Shown here: positions 1-8,520 of the stretch, piece by piece
How the letters are laid out: every line of letters begins with the position of its first letter
Numbering within the stretch: the stretch's first letter is position 1
NCBI GenBank assembly: GCA_045546535.1
Contig: JAZQDA010000124.1
Coordinates: 1 to 29,753 of the forward strand
Origin: RGIG1828 sp045546535
Lineage (GTDB): Bacteria > Bacillota > Clostridia > UMGS1810
Length of the DNA: 29,753 bases
Direction: 5' to 3'
Made by a program: the position numbers and the translations under genes
Notes under the pieces: model-generated
Seen by the model: only the letters and a program-made list of their open reading frames with translations
What the model was told of the DNA's origin: nothing
Database searches by the model: none

Positions 1-76
1 AACCTCATAAATTTAGAAAGAGGGAGAAACGGCGAGGTGACCGCTTTTCGAGTGTACATCTCTATCTCCCCACAAC
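1..76 (-). other. 5' leader of a transcript leaving the window
   Basis: No gene is visible here. These bases lie just downstream of the promoter at 77-105 and would form the untranslated leader of a leftward transcript whose gene is outside the window. The transcript can fold: GGGAGA near its start can pair with TCTCCC about 45 bases later, enclosing a smaller GC-rich hairpin (AGCGG with CCGTT). The structure is seen by eye only and any regulatory role is inference. Confidence 0.4.
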
Positions 77-105
77 ATTATAACACACTTATTTTTGTTT
101 GTCAA
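77..105 (-). promoter_or_regulatory. Sigma-A promoter firing leftward out of the window
   Basis: On the minus strand the -35 is TTGACA (105-100) and the -10 is TATAAT (82-77), both perfect consensus, with a 17-base spacer ending in TGTGT, which gives a TGn extended -10. The -35 overlaps the stop codon of the small membrane protein gene at 102-377, so it starts a new transcription unit exactly at the end of the holin-like genes. The gene it drives is off the left edge. Confidence 0.85.
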
Positions 106-377
106 GTGGCGAAGAAATAAAAAGCAACAACCGCAACAATAATAGCACCAAGCACCGCCCCTGTAAGCCAATTATTGAATTTAAGACCGCTTTTGGTCTC
201 CGTTCTCATCTGCTCTTGTTTTTGCAAAACGAGGTCTATTCTTTTATCGTCATTGGCAAACCGCTTGTTATTTGCATTTTGTGTTTCATTGCAATCTTCT
301 ATCTTCACATATCTTTCATCTGCTTCTGCAAAAAACTCTGCTTTTAATGCTTGTATTTCGCTATGTTCAAGAGCCAC
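102..377 (-). CDS. XhlA-like small membrane protein (lysis-associated)
   Basis: A protein of about 91 residues with a charged, probably coiled-coil N-terminal two thirds and one hydrophobic C-terminal segment (roughly the last 20 residues) ending in the cytosol or membrane face. This layout matches the haemolysin XhlA family, which partners a holin and endolysin in Bacillus phage lysis cassettes. I chose the GTG at 377, which overlaps the end of the upstream holin gene by 11 bases; an ATG at 407 would add ten residues with no better ribosome site. The family call rests on topology and context, not on a diagnostic motif. Confidence 0.55.
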   Translation of the reverse strand: MALEHSEIQALKAEFFAEADERYVKIEDCNETQNANNKRFANDDKRIDLVLQKQEQMRTETKSGLKFNNWLTGAVLGAIIVAVVAFYFFAT

Positions 378-579
378 TATTGTCACCACTATTGCCCGAA
401 TCGGCAAGTCCTTCGCCTATAATGTAAGCAATTACCGAAGCACCCGACATAATGCAACCCGATACAGTTTCCGCTACCTCCGCAGAACCGTTAAAAGCCA
501 TAATTATGCCGACAACAAATCCTGCGACCGCCATCCAAAATTTTCTGCTTGTAAGTTTTCTCTTCCAATCAATCTTCAT
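367..579 (-). CDS. Phage holin, phi LC3-like
   Basis: A 70-residue protein that begins with a basic stretch (MKIDWKRKL) followed by the hydrophobic segment around residues 14-29 and a second hydrophobic stretch around 38-54, then a short polar Gly/Ser/Asp-rich tail. Length, the K-(I/V)-(D/N)-W-K start and two membrane segments fit the phi LC3 class II holin family, which makes the membrane lesion that releases endolysin. It is followed by an XhlA-like gene, supporting a lysis role. No endolysin is seen in the window; it is probably to the left. Confidence 0.75.
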   Translation of the reverse strand: MKIDWKRKLTSRKFWMAVAGFVVGIIMAFNGSAEVAETVSGCIMSGASVIAYIIGEGLADSGNSGDNSGS

Positions 580-591
580 AATATTTCTCCT

Positions 592-1122
592 TTATGACAT
601 ATTAATGTTTAATGAAGGTGCAAATTCGGTATGACCATATATATAAACATATAACGAATTAGTCGGTGCATCAGGTTTCTCAACAATACTTATTTGAGAA
701 CCTTCTTTCACCTTGATTGCTGTCAAAGATGTGTTATCTACGCCGGATTCCTCAATATAAGCCAATTGATAGTCACCAATTTCTGTCACATCTGACATTT
801 CTAACACATATCCTTTGTCGCTACTATCGGGTACACCTCGACGTATTTTCATTGCAAGAACGCCATCATACCCGAATTCGATAGTTTTTTCATAGTTATT
901 ATTACTATTAACAGAAGCAATTATGCCATCTCCTTGTCTAAAATTATATATAGGATTAGAAAGATTAGAAACAGGCAGAACCGCCTCTTTAATTCCCTCT
1001 ATATTTTCTTTTAAAACCTCATCTAACTTATCCAAGTGTTCGTTGAATATTTCATCGAGTCCTTTAAATTCGGGAGTTCCTATTGTGCTATTTATTGCTT
1101 TCGCCACTATCGCATTGCTCAT
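592..1122 (-). CDS. Tail fibre/baseplate accessory protein (unrecognised)
   Basis: A 176-residue soluble protein. The first 45 residues are acidic and predicted helical (a repeated L-D/E-E pattern), which would suit trimerisation; the rest is rich in beta-forming residues. I do not recognise a family. Its place between the baseplate proteins and the holin is where siphophages keep fibre or upper-baseplate components, so a receptor-contacting role is an inference from position. It starts with ATG after a GGAGG-type site and overlaps the upstream gene by four bases. Confidence 0.55.
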   Translation of the reverse strand: MSNAIVAKAINSTIGTPEFKGLDEIFNEHLDKLDEVLKENIEGIKEAVLPVSNLSNPIYNFRQGDGIIASVNSNNNYEKTIEFGYDGVLAMKIRRGVPDSSDKGYVLEMSDVTEIGDYQLAYIEESGVDNTSLTAIKVKEGSQISIVEKPDAPTNSLYVYIYGHTEFAPSLNINMS

Positions 1123-1382
1123 TCTACCACCTCCGTTATTGTTCCATTCGCATTGAATGTTGTTGTTTTAGTAATTACCTTTTCGCCCTCAAACTTTTCT
1201 GTTATACTGCCGTCCTCATTAAATGTTGTAGTTAAAACGCTTCCGTCACCATTTACTTCAGTTATTGTTCCGTCCTCGTTAAAATTCAAGGTGTTTTCAA
1301 AAAAGCCTTGCAGAGCCATCATATTCCTTCGGTTTAACGGCGTCCCCTCTTGTTCGTTTGTCTTGTCTATAAATTCAATCAT
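1119..1382 (-). CDS. Small tail protein with FNxxGTITE-type repeats
   Basis: An 87-residue protein whose second half consists of three copies of a short beta-like unit of the form TTTFNxxGxITE (around residues 33-41, 51-61 and 74-85). Such short Gly/Asn/Thr repeats suggest a small beta-solenoid or fibrous element. It is translationally coupled to the fibre-accessory gene downstream and follows the baseplate gene, so it is likely part of the tail tip. No family was recognised. Confidence 0.5.
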   Translation of the reverse strand: MIEFIDKTNEQEGTPLNRRNMMALQGFFENTLNFNEDGTITEVNGDGSVLTTTFNEDGSITEKFEGEKVITKTTTFNANGTITEVVE

Positions 1383-1391
1383 TTACGCACC

Positions 1392-1844
1392 TCATTCTCC
1401 ACATTCTGTTGCACCACATATTCTGTAACGGCTTTTCATATCATCAACCATCAACTGCAAATCGTTTAATATATGCTCTACAGCGTTTATCGTATTAAAT
1501 TGTCGGTAATTCGCATTGGGCACATTCGGAGTAGCAGAATAAACATAATAAGCCGACTTTAATATTTCCAAATTTTGCAAAATTCTGTCAAAATCCTCTT
1601 GTCTAAAAAATCCTGTATAACTCCATTCTTCAATCTCTATTCCGTTGGTATTCCAATAACCGAGCGAATTAAATATTTCTTTTAATTCCGCCTGTTTTTG
1701 TTCAATTCGGTTTAAGGTATTGATTGTCAGCGTTCCTCTTTCTAACGCCTCTATCTCCGCTTTAGTTAAACTTTCGCCTTCCTGTAATCTTTTTCTAAAA
1801 AACAAGGCGGTATCAATATCCGCTTGAGTCCTGTCGTATATCAT
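1392..1844 (-). CDS. Baseplate/tail-tip associated protein
   Basis: A 150-residue, mostly helical protein beginning MIYDRTQ. The central part contains Y-T-G-F-F-R-Q-E-D-F-D-R-I-x-x-N-L-x-x-L, resembling a motif I associate with small proteins encoded just after the tail-associated protein in Clostridia and Bacillus phages. The exact function is unknown to me. Its ATG overlaps the stop of the large tail protein in an ATGA junction, indicating coupled translation in the tail operon. Confidence 0.6.
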   Translation of the reverse strand: MIYDRTQADIDTALFFRKRLQEGESLTKAEIEALERGTLTINTLNRIEQKQAELKEIFNSLGYWNTNGIEIEEWSYTGFFRQEDFDRILQNLEILKSAYYVYSATPNVPNANYRQFNTINAVEHILNDLQLMVDDMKSRYRICGATECGE

Positions 1845-3565
1845 TTTAACACCGCCTTTTTGATTATTATGCCACCATTTAAATTGAATGTCTGTTTTAT
1901 TACTCGCCCTGTCAAATTTCCAAGATATTCGGTTTCAGCAGAAATAACATCTCCGACATTAACCGCTTTATCATATTCTATTCTTTTGGGCGAATATGCT
2001 CCGTATTTAGCCTCGCCATATTTAGAAATGCCATATCTTGCGCCTTTTTCCTCTATGATATGTTTTCCTTCTACAATATCCAAGTTTACGGAATTAACCT
2101 TTACAAGCCAATTATAACATTTTTCAAGAACTTTGTCAAGGTTCTTTGAAGAAACGAGTGTCGCTTTTTCAACGGCTATGACTTTTTCAATATCGTTAGC
2201 CGAAACAAGAGGATTTTTAATTATCTTTGTCTGCGTGGTATGCTCATATTTTTTGCCTGTCAAGACACATTCAGAATTAGCATTTATTATCGCATAATTA
2301 GAGCCGTTTTTAAGAATTTCGCCGTCTATTATGCTTAACGAATGTAAAGGCTCGGTAAAAGACACCATTATATTATTTCCCTCGCCACTATCAATTGCCT
2401 TGTATGCTTCAATAGTTTCTTCGATAGGTGAATAAGAATGAGCGGTCACTTGTACTTCTGTCACATTATCTTCTTCGCTAAAGCTCTGTCCCTGCATAAT
2501 CCTTTTTAGAGGTATTGTCTGCTTGACCTCATCATCAAGAGCATATATATTAACCACTTCGCTATTACTTGTATCAACTACTGCTTGTATTGCAAAAGCG
2601 ACCTGCATTAACGCTTCTCTACAGCTTGTGTAGGGTATATATCCTGTGACTGTTTCACTTGCAAAAACCTCATCAATACTGTAAGGAATTTTTGCTTTTA
2701 AAAAAATCTCCCCAATCAATTCAACAGCATTTTTATTGACATAAATACCGCCCTCAAAAATTACCTCGCCAAGAAGTCCGATATAATCTTCACTCTGCAC
2801 GTTCCACAATCGTTTTGCTTTTCTTTTTGACGATTTCACAAAAACAGTCGCTTTCAATTCGCCATTAAAATACACAGATAATGGCTGTCTTGTTTGGAAT
2901 GAATAAGAAATATCGCCGCTTTTGCTATCAAGCGTAAAATCAGCCGTGTTTATGCTTATTTCCGATGATATAGGATTTATCTCTTGAATTAACTTGACAT
3001 TTCTTAATTCCGAGCCATAAAAAATAGTACCGTAGCCATAGTCAATCGCTCTCAACTTTAAACGATTTTTCGGCATATTTAGCGAATAAAAAGTAATAAC
3101 TACTTTATTATACAAATCTACTTTGTTATAACAAAAATAACTTGCATTATCAGGCTGAAAATCCTCATCAGCGATCAATTCTTCTTGTCTGTACCACTTG
3201 ATATTGACTTGGTTTGCATAAATATCATTATGAGTGTCAAATGTCAAAGTCAAGCCTTGCGAAGAATATAATGCTTCAGCCTTCAAGGTTAATATTATAG
3301 GCTCTGCAAAATTTCCGTCAAAATCGCTTAACTGCTCGCTCCACAATCCCAAATTCGCATTTTCGGGAGAGGACGGAAAAGCCTCTGCCGTTCCGTCCAA
3401 TACCGTTTGATACAATTCGCAAGGATTTGCATAGTTCGGGAAATTAAGGTTGTACTGTTGCAACTGTGATAAATTGACAAAATCAGCCTTGTCATTCACA
3501 CTCGGCAAGAAATTTTCCTTTGCTTCGGGTGCAACATCTCCGTATCTTATTGCTACGCCTCTCAT
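1841..3565 (-). CDS. Tail-associated protein (Tal/baseplate-like)
   Basis: A 574-residue protein encoded two genes after the tape measure, the position of the tail-associated lysin/baseplate hub protein in siphophages. The composition is mixed alpha/beta with no membrane segment; the C-terminal 60 residues have Gly/Tyr-rich beta repeats (RYGISKYGEAKYGAYS). I see no obvious lysozyme or peptidase motif, so if it is a Tal homologue it lacks a recognisable wall-degrading domain. It probably closes the tail tube and carries later fibres. The call is by position and size. Confidence 0.65.
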   Translation of the reverse strand: MRGVAIRYGDVAPEAKENFLPSVNDKADFVNLSQLQQYNLNFPNYANPCELYQTVLDGTAEAFPSSPENANLGLWSEQLSDFDGNFAEPIILTLKAEALYSSQGLTLTFDTHNDIYANQVNIKWYRQEELIADEDFQPDNASYFCYNKVDLYNKVVITFYSLNMPKNRLKLRAIDYGYGTIFYGSELRNVKLIQEINPISSEISINTADFTLDSKSGDISYSFQTRQPLSVYFNGELKATVFVKSSKRKAKRLWNVQSEDYIGLLGEVIFEGGIYVNKNAVELIGEIFLKAKIPYSIDEVFASETVTGYIPYTSCREALMQVAFAIQAVVDTSNSEVVNIYALDDEVKQTIPLKRIMQGQSFSEEDNVTEVQVTAHSYSPIEETIEAYKAIDSGEGNNIMVSFTEPLHSLSIIDGEILKNGSNYAIINANSECVLTGKKYEHTTQTKIIKNPLVSANDIEKVIAVEKATLVSSKNLDKVLEKCYNWLVKVNSVNLDIVEGKHIIEEKGARYGISKYGEAKYGAYSPKRIEYDKAVNVGDVISAETEYLGNLTGRVIKQTFNLNGGIIIKKAVLK

Positions 3566-3957
3566 TCAGGAAGCACCTGTGCCTCAATCGGCACGAAGTT
3601 GACAGCCAACTCCCCCCATAAAACCTTTTTAATGCGTTCAACAATCTTTTGTAATGCCCTTGTTCCTTGCGAAACATAAGCCTTGTATTTTATTGTTGTT
3701 TGATTATGCACAATTTCAATGTCAAATCCGTCATATCTCGGAATGGTAAGGAAATTATACAAATCGTCAAATTCTTTTACATTTTCCTTGCAACGCTTGA
3801 ATGTTACCTTATGAGTGAAAAATGTGCCAATAGGGTCGAGTTTCATAGCACCTTCAAGATTACGCCCTGTATTTGCCGTGTAAAGTATTGAAAAACCTTC
3901 CTCAATACCCGTTACAATTACATCATAACTCTTGCCGTTTATTACACAATAATTCAT
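3562..3957 (-). CDS. Small tail protein after the tape measure (Dit-position)
   Basis: A 131-residue protein read from the ATG at 3957, whose ATGA overlaps the stop of the tape measure gene. The N-terminal half contains I-x-E-x-F-x-I-L-x-T-A-N-T-G-R-x-L-x-G-x-M and IGTFFTHKVTF, a pattern I recall from small Clostridia phage proteins placed between the tape measure and Tal. It is much shorter than a normal distal tail protein (about 230-250 residues), so it may be a minimal hub adaptor. Function is inferred from position. Confidence 0.6.
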   Translation of the reverse strand: MNYCVINGKSYDVIVTGIEEGFSILYTANTGRNLEGAMKLDPIGTFFTHKVTFKRCKENVKEFDDLYNFLTIPRYDGFDIEIVHNQTTIKYKAYVSQGTRALQKIVERIKKVLWGELAVNFVPIEAQVLPE

Positions 3958-6476
3958 CACGCAATCACCAACCTTGTTCCAATTCTGCGGTTTTCTCTGT
4001 TGCCCTGTTCGACAACTGCTCTACCAAACTCTCTGCCGTCAATTTCAAGGACTACCTCGGTATTTCCACCGCCAAAATTACCGCCCATTTCAACCATTGC
4101 TTCCATAAATGCTTGTTTCATTGTGGAAACAGGAGAAACAATTTCGTGTTCTTTGGTATTATCGCCCAAAATTGCCATAAATTCTTTATTAGGTGGTACT
4201 ACTGTTCCTTGTGCAAGTTTAGGAATTAAAGGTGGATTTGTCGGGATTTCCCAACCCCAATCTTGACCGAATAATCCGCCTATATCTTCAATAAGTCCGC
4301 CTATACTGTTGATAATTCTTGCTAATGCTACATAAAGACCTTCCCAGAGAAAATTCAATCCGTCAATAATTAAGTTAATTACACCCTTAATGCTATTCCA
4401 TATACCGTCCCAAATTCCTTCAAAATATTCTTTTATTCCATTCCATGCTCGTTCCCAATCTCCTGTAAAAACGCCCACGATAAAATCTATAAGACCACCA
4501 ACAGCTTTAATTGCACTACTAATAAAACCTGATACAGTGCTGACTATAGTATAGAAAATACCCGAAATTACATTTCCTATATAAGTAAATGTTGGTTTTA
4601 ATGTTTTGGTAATCCACATAACAATCGGATGAATAAATTTATTATATATTTCAAGTGCGCCATCTACTAATTTCATAACAAAATCAACGGCATCTTCAAT
4701 CATTACAGATATGTGTTCATCCCACAGAGAACTCATTGTTTCCAAAAATGGAGTTATAATCGGTTCTAAAACATTGTCATATATGCTTTGAAAAAAATCT
4801 ATAACATTTGTTGCAAATTGTCCGATGTTCTCAATTAACGGCTCTCCATATTCTTCCCATTTGCTTTTTAATATACTCGTAAAATCCGTCCACGCATTAA
4901 CAGCATATTGAATATATGGGTCTATGGCAGTAGTCCATATTGAATTAAAGACACCGTTTACGCCTTCAATTATCGGTTGCCCCCAAGTATCAATTCCAAC
5001 TTGCACATCTTCCCAAAAAGCAGTCCAAAAACCACTCATATTAGAGGTCATTGTGTTGAAATCGCCTTCAATATTACCCCAAGTGGTTTTTAGATTTTCC
5101 CAAAGGCTTGTTCCGATATTTTGAAATGCTTTCAATCCTGTTTGCCCCGACGACTGTACCGCTCCCCAAAATGCTTGTACGGGTTCAGCATTCCACGCTC
5201 TATTTATGATTTGTGATATTTTTTCAAAAATTGCTTCAAGGGCAGACACTTCTTTTTCTGTTTCTTCAATTTCAATACTTTCGCCCAAACTACTGACGCT
5301 TGTTTCGGGAACAATCGGTTCTTCACTCGCTTCTTGCGCTACTCCTTCCGAAAGTATTTCAACGGTATCAAAACTTGCAGTAGTCTTTTCCATTGCTTCG
5401 TTTGTTTCTTCCACCGCTTTTGTCAAATCGTTTTGGTTTTCAACGCTTTGCTCAATATTTTCCGCTTGTTCCGTCAATGCTTCTTTTGAAGTACCGTTAA
5501 ACAAATCAATAATGCCTTGATATATCCCTTTTGCAAGACCTATAATCATTTCGTATACGGCGTTTAAAAGGCTTGGTATCGCCGCTATCAAAGACTTTGC
5601 AACCGTTTGAACGAGCATAGGAGCGACCTTTTCTATAAGTCTGCCTATACCCGACAAGGCTCTTTCTACAACAGGAACAATATTTTCAAAATAATTTGAA
5701 ATCGAGTCAACCAAATTGTTTATGGCTCTATCTAAATCTCCACCTCCAGAAATAGCCGTCAAGACATTTTGCCACGCCGCTTTCATAGTTGCGGCACTTC
5801 CGCTTATAGTAGTTGCCGCTTCTTTTGCGGTTGTTCCCGCGATTCCGAGTTTTTCTTGAATAACTCCAATCGCCGTGTAAACATCGGCAAGGTTGTCAAT
5901 GTTATATTCAACGCCTGTAATTGCTTGGGCATCTTTCAACAAGCGTTCCATTTCGGTCTTGGTTCCTCCATAGCCGAGCTTGAGATTGTCCAAAAGCATA
6001 TACTGCTGTTTTGCAAAGCCTTGAAACGCCAACTGTACCGATTCTGCAGAACTGCCCATCTTGTTAACGTTATCCGAGATGCTTATCATTGCCGCATTTG
6101 CGACTTCTGCCGCCTTTTCGGTATCACCGCCAACCGCACTTAAAAGGCTTGCAGAGAATGCCGTGACATTCTTCATATATTCATTTGCGGACTGACCTGT
6201 TGTCTTATATGCTTCGTTGGCGTATTCAAGTACTTTTTTGGACGAACTCTTAAAAAGAGTTTCAACACCGCCAACCAACTGTTCATATTCCGCAAAAGCA
6301 TCAACAGAAGCCTTTGCTATTGCTATCGTAGCCGTAGCCGCCGCCGCACCAACTGCCAAAAATGCCTTTGTTGCGGTTTTTGCCATACTCTTTATAGAGC
6401 CAATGCCTTTTTTTAATCCGCTTTGGTCTATGGCAGTAGTAAGAATTATACTTCCATCGCCTTGTGGTGTAGCCAT
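3957..6476 (-). CDS. Tail tape measure protein
   Basis: An 839-residue protein, the longest in the window. It opens with a beta-like segment, then an Ala-rich hydrophobic stretch (about residues 35-60), long helical regions, and several hydrophobic segments in the second half (about 615-700). The N-terminal third contains the familiar tape-measure stretch with FAEYEQLVGGVETLF and the AFQGFAKQQYMLLDNLKLGYGGT motif, and the second half is rich in Trp. Tape measure proteins set tail length and reach the host membrane at DNA ejection. The start follows an AAAGGAG site; the gene lies right after Gp15 as in A118-type phages. Confidence 0.95.
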   Translation of the reverse strand: MATPQGDGSIILTTAIDQSGLKKGIGSIKSMAKTATKAFLAVGAAAATATIAIAKASVDAFAEYEQLVGGVETLFKSSSKKVLEYANEAYKTTGQSANEYMKNVTAFSASLLSAVGGDTEKAAEVANAAMISISDNVNKMGSSAESVQLAFQGFAKQQYMLLDNLKLGYGGTKTEMERLLKDAQAITGVEYNIDNLADVYTAIGVIQEKLGIAGTTAKEAATTISGSAATMKAAWQNVLTAISGGGDLDRAINNLVDSISNYFENIVPVVERALSGIGRLIEKVAPMLVQTVAKSLIAAIPSLLNAVYEMIIGLAKGIYQGIIDLFNGTSKEALTEQAENIEQSVENQNDLTKAVEETNEAMEKTTASFDTVEILSEGVAQEASEEPIVPETSVSSLGESIEIEETEKEVSALEAIFEKISQIINRAWNAEPVQAFWGAVQSSGQTGLKAFQNIGTSLWENLKTTWGNIEGDFNTMTSNMSGFWTAFWEDVQVGIDTWGQPIIEGVNGVFNSIWTTAIDPYIQYAVNAWTDFTSILKSKWEEYGEPLIENIGQFATNVIDFFQSIYDNVLEPIITPFLETMSSLWDEHISVMIEDAVDFVMKLVDGALEIYNKFIHPIVMWITKTLKPTFTYIGNVISGIFYTIVSTVSGFISSAIKAVGGLIDFIVGVFTGDWERAWNGIKEYFEGIWDGIWNSIKGVINLIIDGLNFLWEGLYVALARIINSIGGLIEDIGGLFGQDWGWEIPTNPPLIPKLAQGTVVPPNKEFMAILGDNTKEHEIVSPVSTMKQAFMEAMVEMGGNFGGGNTEVVLEIDGREFGRAVVEQGNRENRRIGTRLVIA

Positions 6477-6493
6477 ATAAAATTAACTCCTTT

Positions 6494-7066
6494 CTACCAA
6501 TCGGAGTCTAAAAATTCTTGCTCCTCTGCGGTAAGTTTTACGGGTAAATCTATATCATATTTATTTTCACGATATATCTTTTCTTCCCATTTTTCTAATT
6601 TTTCACTACGCATTTTTTTCTTGCGAATAGATATAATTGTACTCCAAGCACATTCTCCGACCTCTCGAAAAGCTGACATAAAAGTCCACCAATGTGTGAA
6701 TTTGTTTGGCGTTCTTATGTCATATCCCAAAACTCTACTCACGGCAGGAGCGATAAATTTAAAGTCCTTTTTCCAACTCATAAGTCTTTGCTGTGGTTCG
6801 CCGTTTGTTTTTGGTTTTATTTTAAATTCTTCTTCACTTTCGCAATCAATAATGCGTATCATTTCTAAAATTGCTTTTTCTGCATTTTTTATTTTACGAG
6901 GTTCTTTGTAAAAGATAAATAATGCAAGTTGATGTTGATGTTGTAAGTCAATGTCTACATCTTCATACACATCAAGGCAATCCAAAACCACACGATAATC
7001 GCAATCTTTTTCAATTTCATATTCTTCGCCGTCAATATTAACGGAAAGAGGATAATCCCAACTCAT
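6494..7066 (-). CDS. Bacteriophage Gp15-family tail assembly protein
   Basis: A 190-residue protein matching the Gp15 family (PF06854) by length, by its place directly before the tape measure gene, and by conserved features: an N-terminal beta pair (SVNIDGEEYEI), D-(Y/F)-R-V-V-L, and the HWWTFMSAFREVGECAWSTI block around residues 128-147. It is thought to act as a tail assembly chaperone that keeps the tape measure competent. It overlaps the preceding chaperone by an ATGA junction; I saw no canonical slippery heptamer, so it is probably made by re-initiation rather than ribosomal frameshift. Confidence 0.85.
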   Translation of the reverse strand: MSWDYPLSVNIDGEEYEIEKDCDYRVVLDCLDVYEDVDIDLQHQHQLALFIFYKEPRKIKNAEKAILEMIRIIDCESEEEFKIKPKTNGEPQQRLMSWKKDFKFIAPAVSRVLGYDIRTPNKFTHWWTFMSAFREVGECAWSTIISIRKKKMRSEKLEKWEEKIYRENKYDIDLPVKLTAEEQEFLDSDW

Positions 7067-7530
7067 CTATTGAATTTGTGTTGATAATTTACTGTGTGCT
7101 TGCTCATAGCCTTTTCAAGAGCCGACATTGTAGCCTTTGAAGTTTTGCCCGTTTCTTCCTCAATTTTGGGCATAAGCCATTCAAGAATGTAAAAAGGATA
7201 ATATTGGCTCTTTGCCTTAATAAATCCATTTGGGGATACATATTTGAAAATTGCATCGGAAACGCTGTTGCCAAAAGCGTTGTCAAAATCAGCTTTAATT
7301 TTTTCATTCAATCTTCTTATGATTTCTAACTTTTCTACACTATCTGTGGCGTTTTCGCATTCCATATGTGCTTTATCATATATATCGCTCATATCATTTA
7401 TCATATCCGTCAAACGAATAAAAAAGTCAAGGTCGTTGGGGTTGAAATAAATCTTTTCTGTTCCCCTATCAAAAGGAAGAATAAATTCCACCAAACCAGT
7501 GTCAATTACATCAATTTTTCTTGCATTCAT
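7063..7530 (-). CDS. Tail assembly chaperone (first of pair)
   Basis: A 155-residue acidic protein between the major tail protein and Gp15. The sequence fits the small helical proteins at this position (DTGLVEFILPFD near the start; a conserved FGxxVSDAIFKYVSP block around residues 92-107). It likely binds the tape measure during tail tube assembly. A good ribosome site (AGAGAGG) precedes the ATG. The assignment is mainly by gene order. Confidence 0.75.
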   Translation of the reverse strand: MNARKIDVIDTGLVEFILPFDRGTEKIYFNPNDLDFFIRLTDMINDMSDIYDKAHMECENATDSVEKLEIIRRLNEKIKADFDNAFGNSVSDAIFKYVSPNGFIKAKSQYYPFYILEWLMPKIEEETGKTSKATMSALEKAMSKHTVNYQHKFNR

Positions 7531-7568
7531 AATAATTACCTCTCTTTATATCCTCATTAAATGTAAAT

Positions 7569-7600
7569 ATACCGCCCTACCTAATAGGGCAAGGCGGTAT
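7569..7600 (-). terminator. Stem-loop downstream of the major tail protein gene
   Basis: An 8-bp perfect stem (ATACCGCC with GGCGGTAT) encloses a 16-base loop. Read on the minus strand it is followed only by a weak U-rich stretch; read on the plus strand it is followed by a run of T. In leftward transcription it would act as an attenuator or as a 3' stabiliser that keeps the abundant major tail protein message above the chaperone message. Strength is not known. Confidence 0.55.
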
Positions 7601-7612
7601 TGTTTTTTATTT

Positions 7613-8143
7613 TTACTCTGCGCTATCGGGAGTAAATGTAATTGTTTCTCCGTCCACTTTGGGCATTGTGCCTGTTGTGGTCTTGTTTGCATAGTGAATA
7701 TCCACCTCAAAGCCAAGATAACCGCCCGCCTCGCCTGTGAAGTTGTTAATCGCAATCATAACATCTTCCTCAAGTCTTGCAAGGCAAGTGTTTTCATCTG
7801 CACCATCAGCAAACTCAAACTTTTGAAGCATCTTTACGCTGTCAATCTTGCTTGTATCTCTCTTAAACCAAGCGTTGAAAAGCATCTCGGCAAACTTACT
7901 ACCCTTACGGAGCTTAATAGCAACACCACTTTGTGTGGGCTGTGCCGTGCCTCTCTCCATATCGACATAACCAAGAACATCGGTGGTCTTTTCTACATCT
8001 TGGTTCTCCTCAACAGTCCAAGACTCTACGCCTCTACCTTGAAGTTCCCATTCGGGTGCAAGACCGCTCTCCGATACATCGGCATATATCTTAAATCTTT
8101 TGGTCTCCACTTTAGGAGACGCATAACTGTTAAATTCTGCCAT
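7613..8143 (-). CDS. Major tail protein
   Basis: A 176-residue beta-rich protein beginning MAEFNSYASPKVETKRF, with a GRGVESWTVEENQDVEKTTDVLG segment and a conserved FAEMLFNAWF region. This is the usual size and pattern for the tail tube protein of Listeria/Bacillus-type siphophages. It sits between the minor capsid/connector genes and the tail chaperones, has a strong ribosome site (AAAGGAA), and is followed by a stem-loop, as expected for an abundant structural protein. It polymerises as hexameric rings around the tape measure. Confidence 0.85.
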   Translation of the reverse strand: MAEFNSYASPKVETKRFKIYADVSESGLAPEWELQGRGVESWTVEENQDVEKTTDVLGYVDMERGTAQPTQSGVAIKLRKGSKFAEMLFNAWFKRDTSKIDSVKMLQKFEFADGADENTCLARLEEDVMIAINNFTGEAGGYLGFEVDIHYANKTTTGTMPKVDGETITFTPDSAE

Positions 8144-8160
8144 TATTTTTATTCCTTTCG

Positions 8161-8520
8161 TTAAAATCTTCCGCTTTGTAAAGCGTTATTTAGTGTGCGA
8201 TATAATTTATCCTTTTGTCCTGCTTGTTCCGCTTTTATATCCCAATGGTCTGTCGCATAGGGATTTCGTCCGCTACCTTGCGTTATGAATTTAACGCCTC
8301 TGCGGTTGTAATATACTGCTTCAGCATAAGGGACTTTGTAATGCAAAGCAAAAGGCTTTTGGTCTACCGTTTGCCCTGTTACGCCCATCAACTGCGCCGT
8401 GTCTCTCGGAGTATAGGGGTCAATCAATCGCTTCCATTCGTGACTGACGAGAAGCCCAAATCGGTCATTCTGCACCTTTTCCAAAATCTTCGGCTCGTTA
8501 AGGTCAATCCTCACGGTCAT
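8161..8520 (-). CDS. Minor capsid protein (Minor_capsid_2 / gp10-like)
   Basis: A 119-residue protein with the signature WKRLIDPYTPRDTAQL (about residues 29-44) and the (Y/H)-YKVPYAEAVYY stretch seen in the Minor_capsid_2 and HK97 gp10-like family. It probably forms part of the head-tail interface (stopper or tail terminator layer). It overlaps the preceding gene by 17 bases, so translation is likely coupled. In A118-type phages this protein is one of three consecutive minor capsid proteins; all three appear here. Confidence 0.8.
   Translation of the reverse strand: MTVRIDLNEPKILEKVQNDRFGLLVSHEWKRLIDPYTPRDTAQLMGVTGQTVDQKPFALHYKVPYAEAVYYNRRGVKFITQGSGRNPYATDHWDIKAEQAGQKDKLYRTLNNALQSGRF

Noticed and set aside
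7060..7100. Minus-one frameshift linking the tail chaperone and Gp15
   Set aside because: No X-XXY-YYZ slippery heptamer near the end; the genes have an ATGA junction and Gp15 has its own start.
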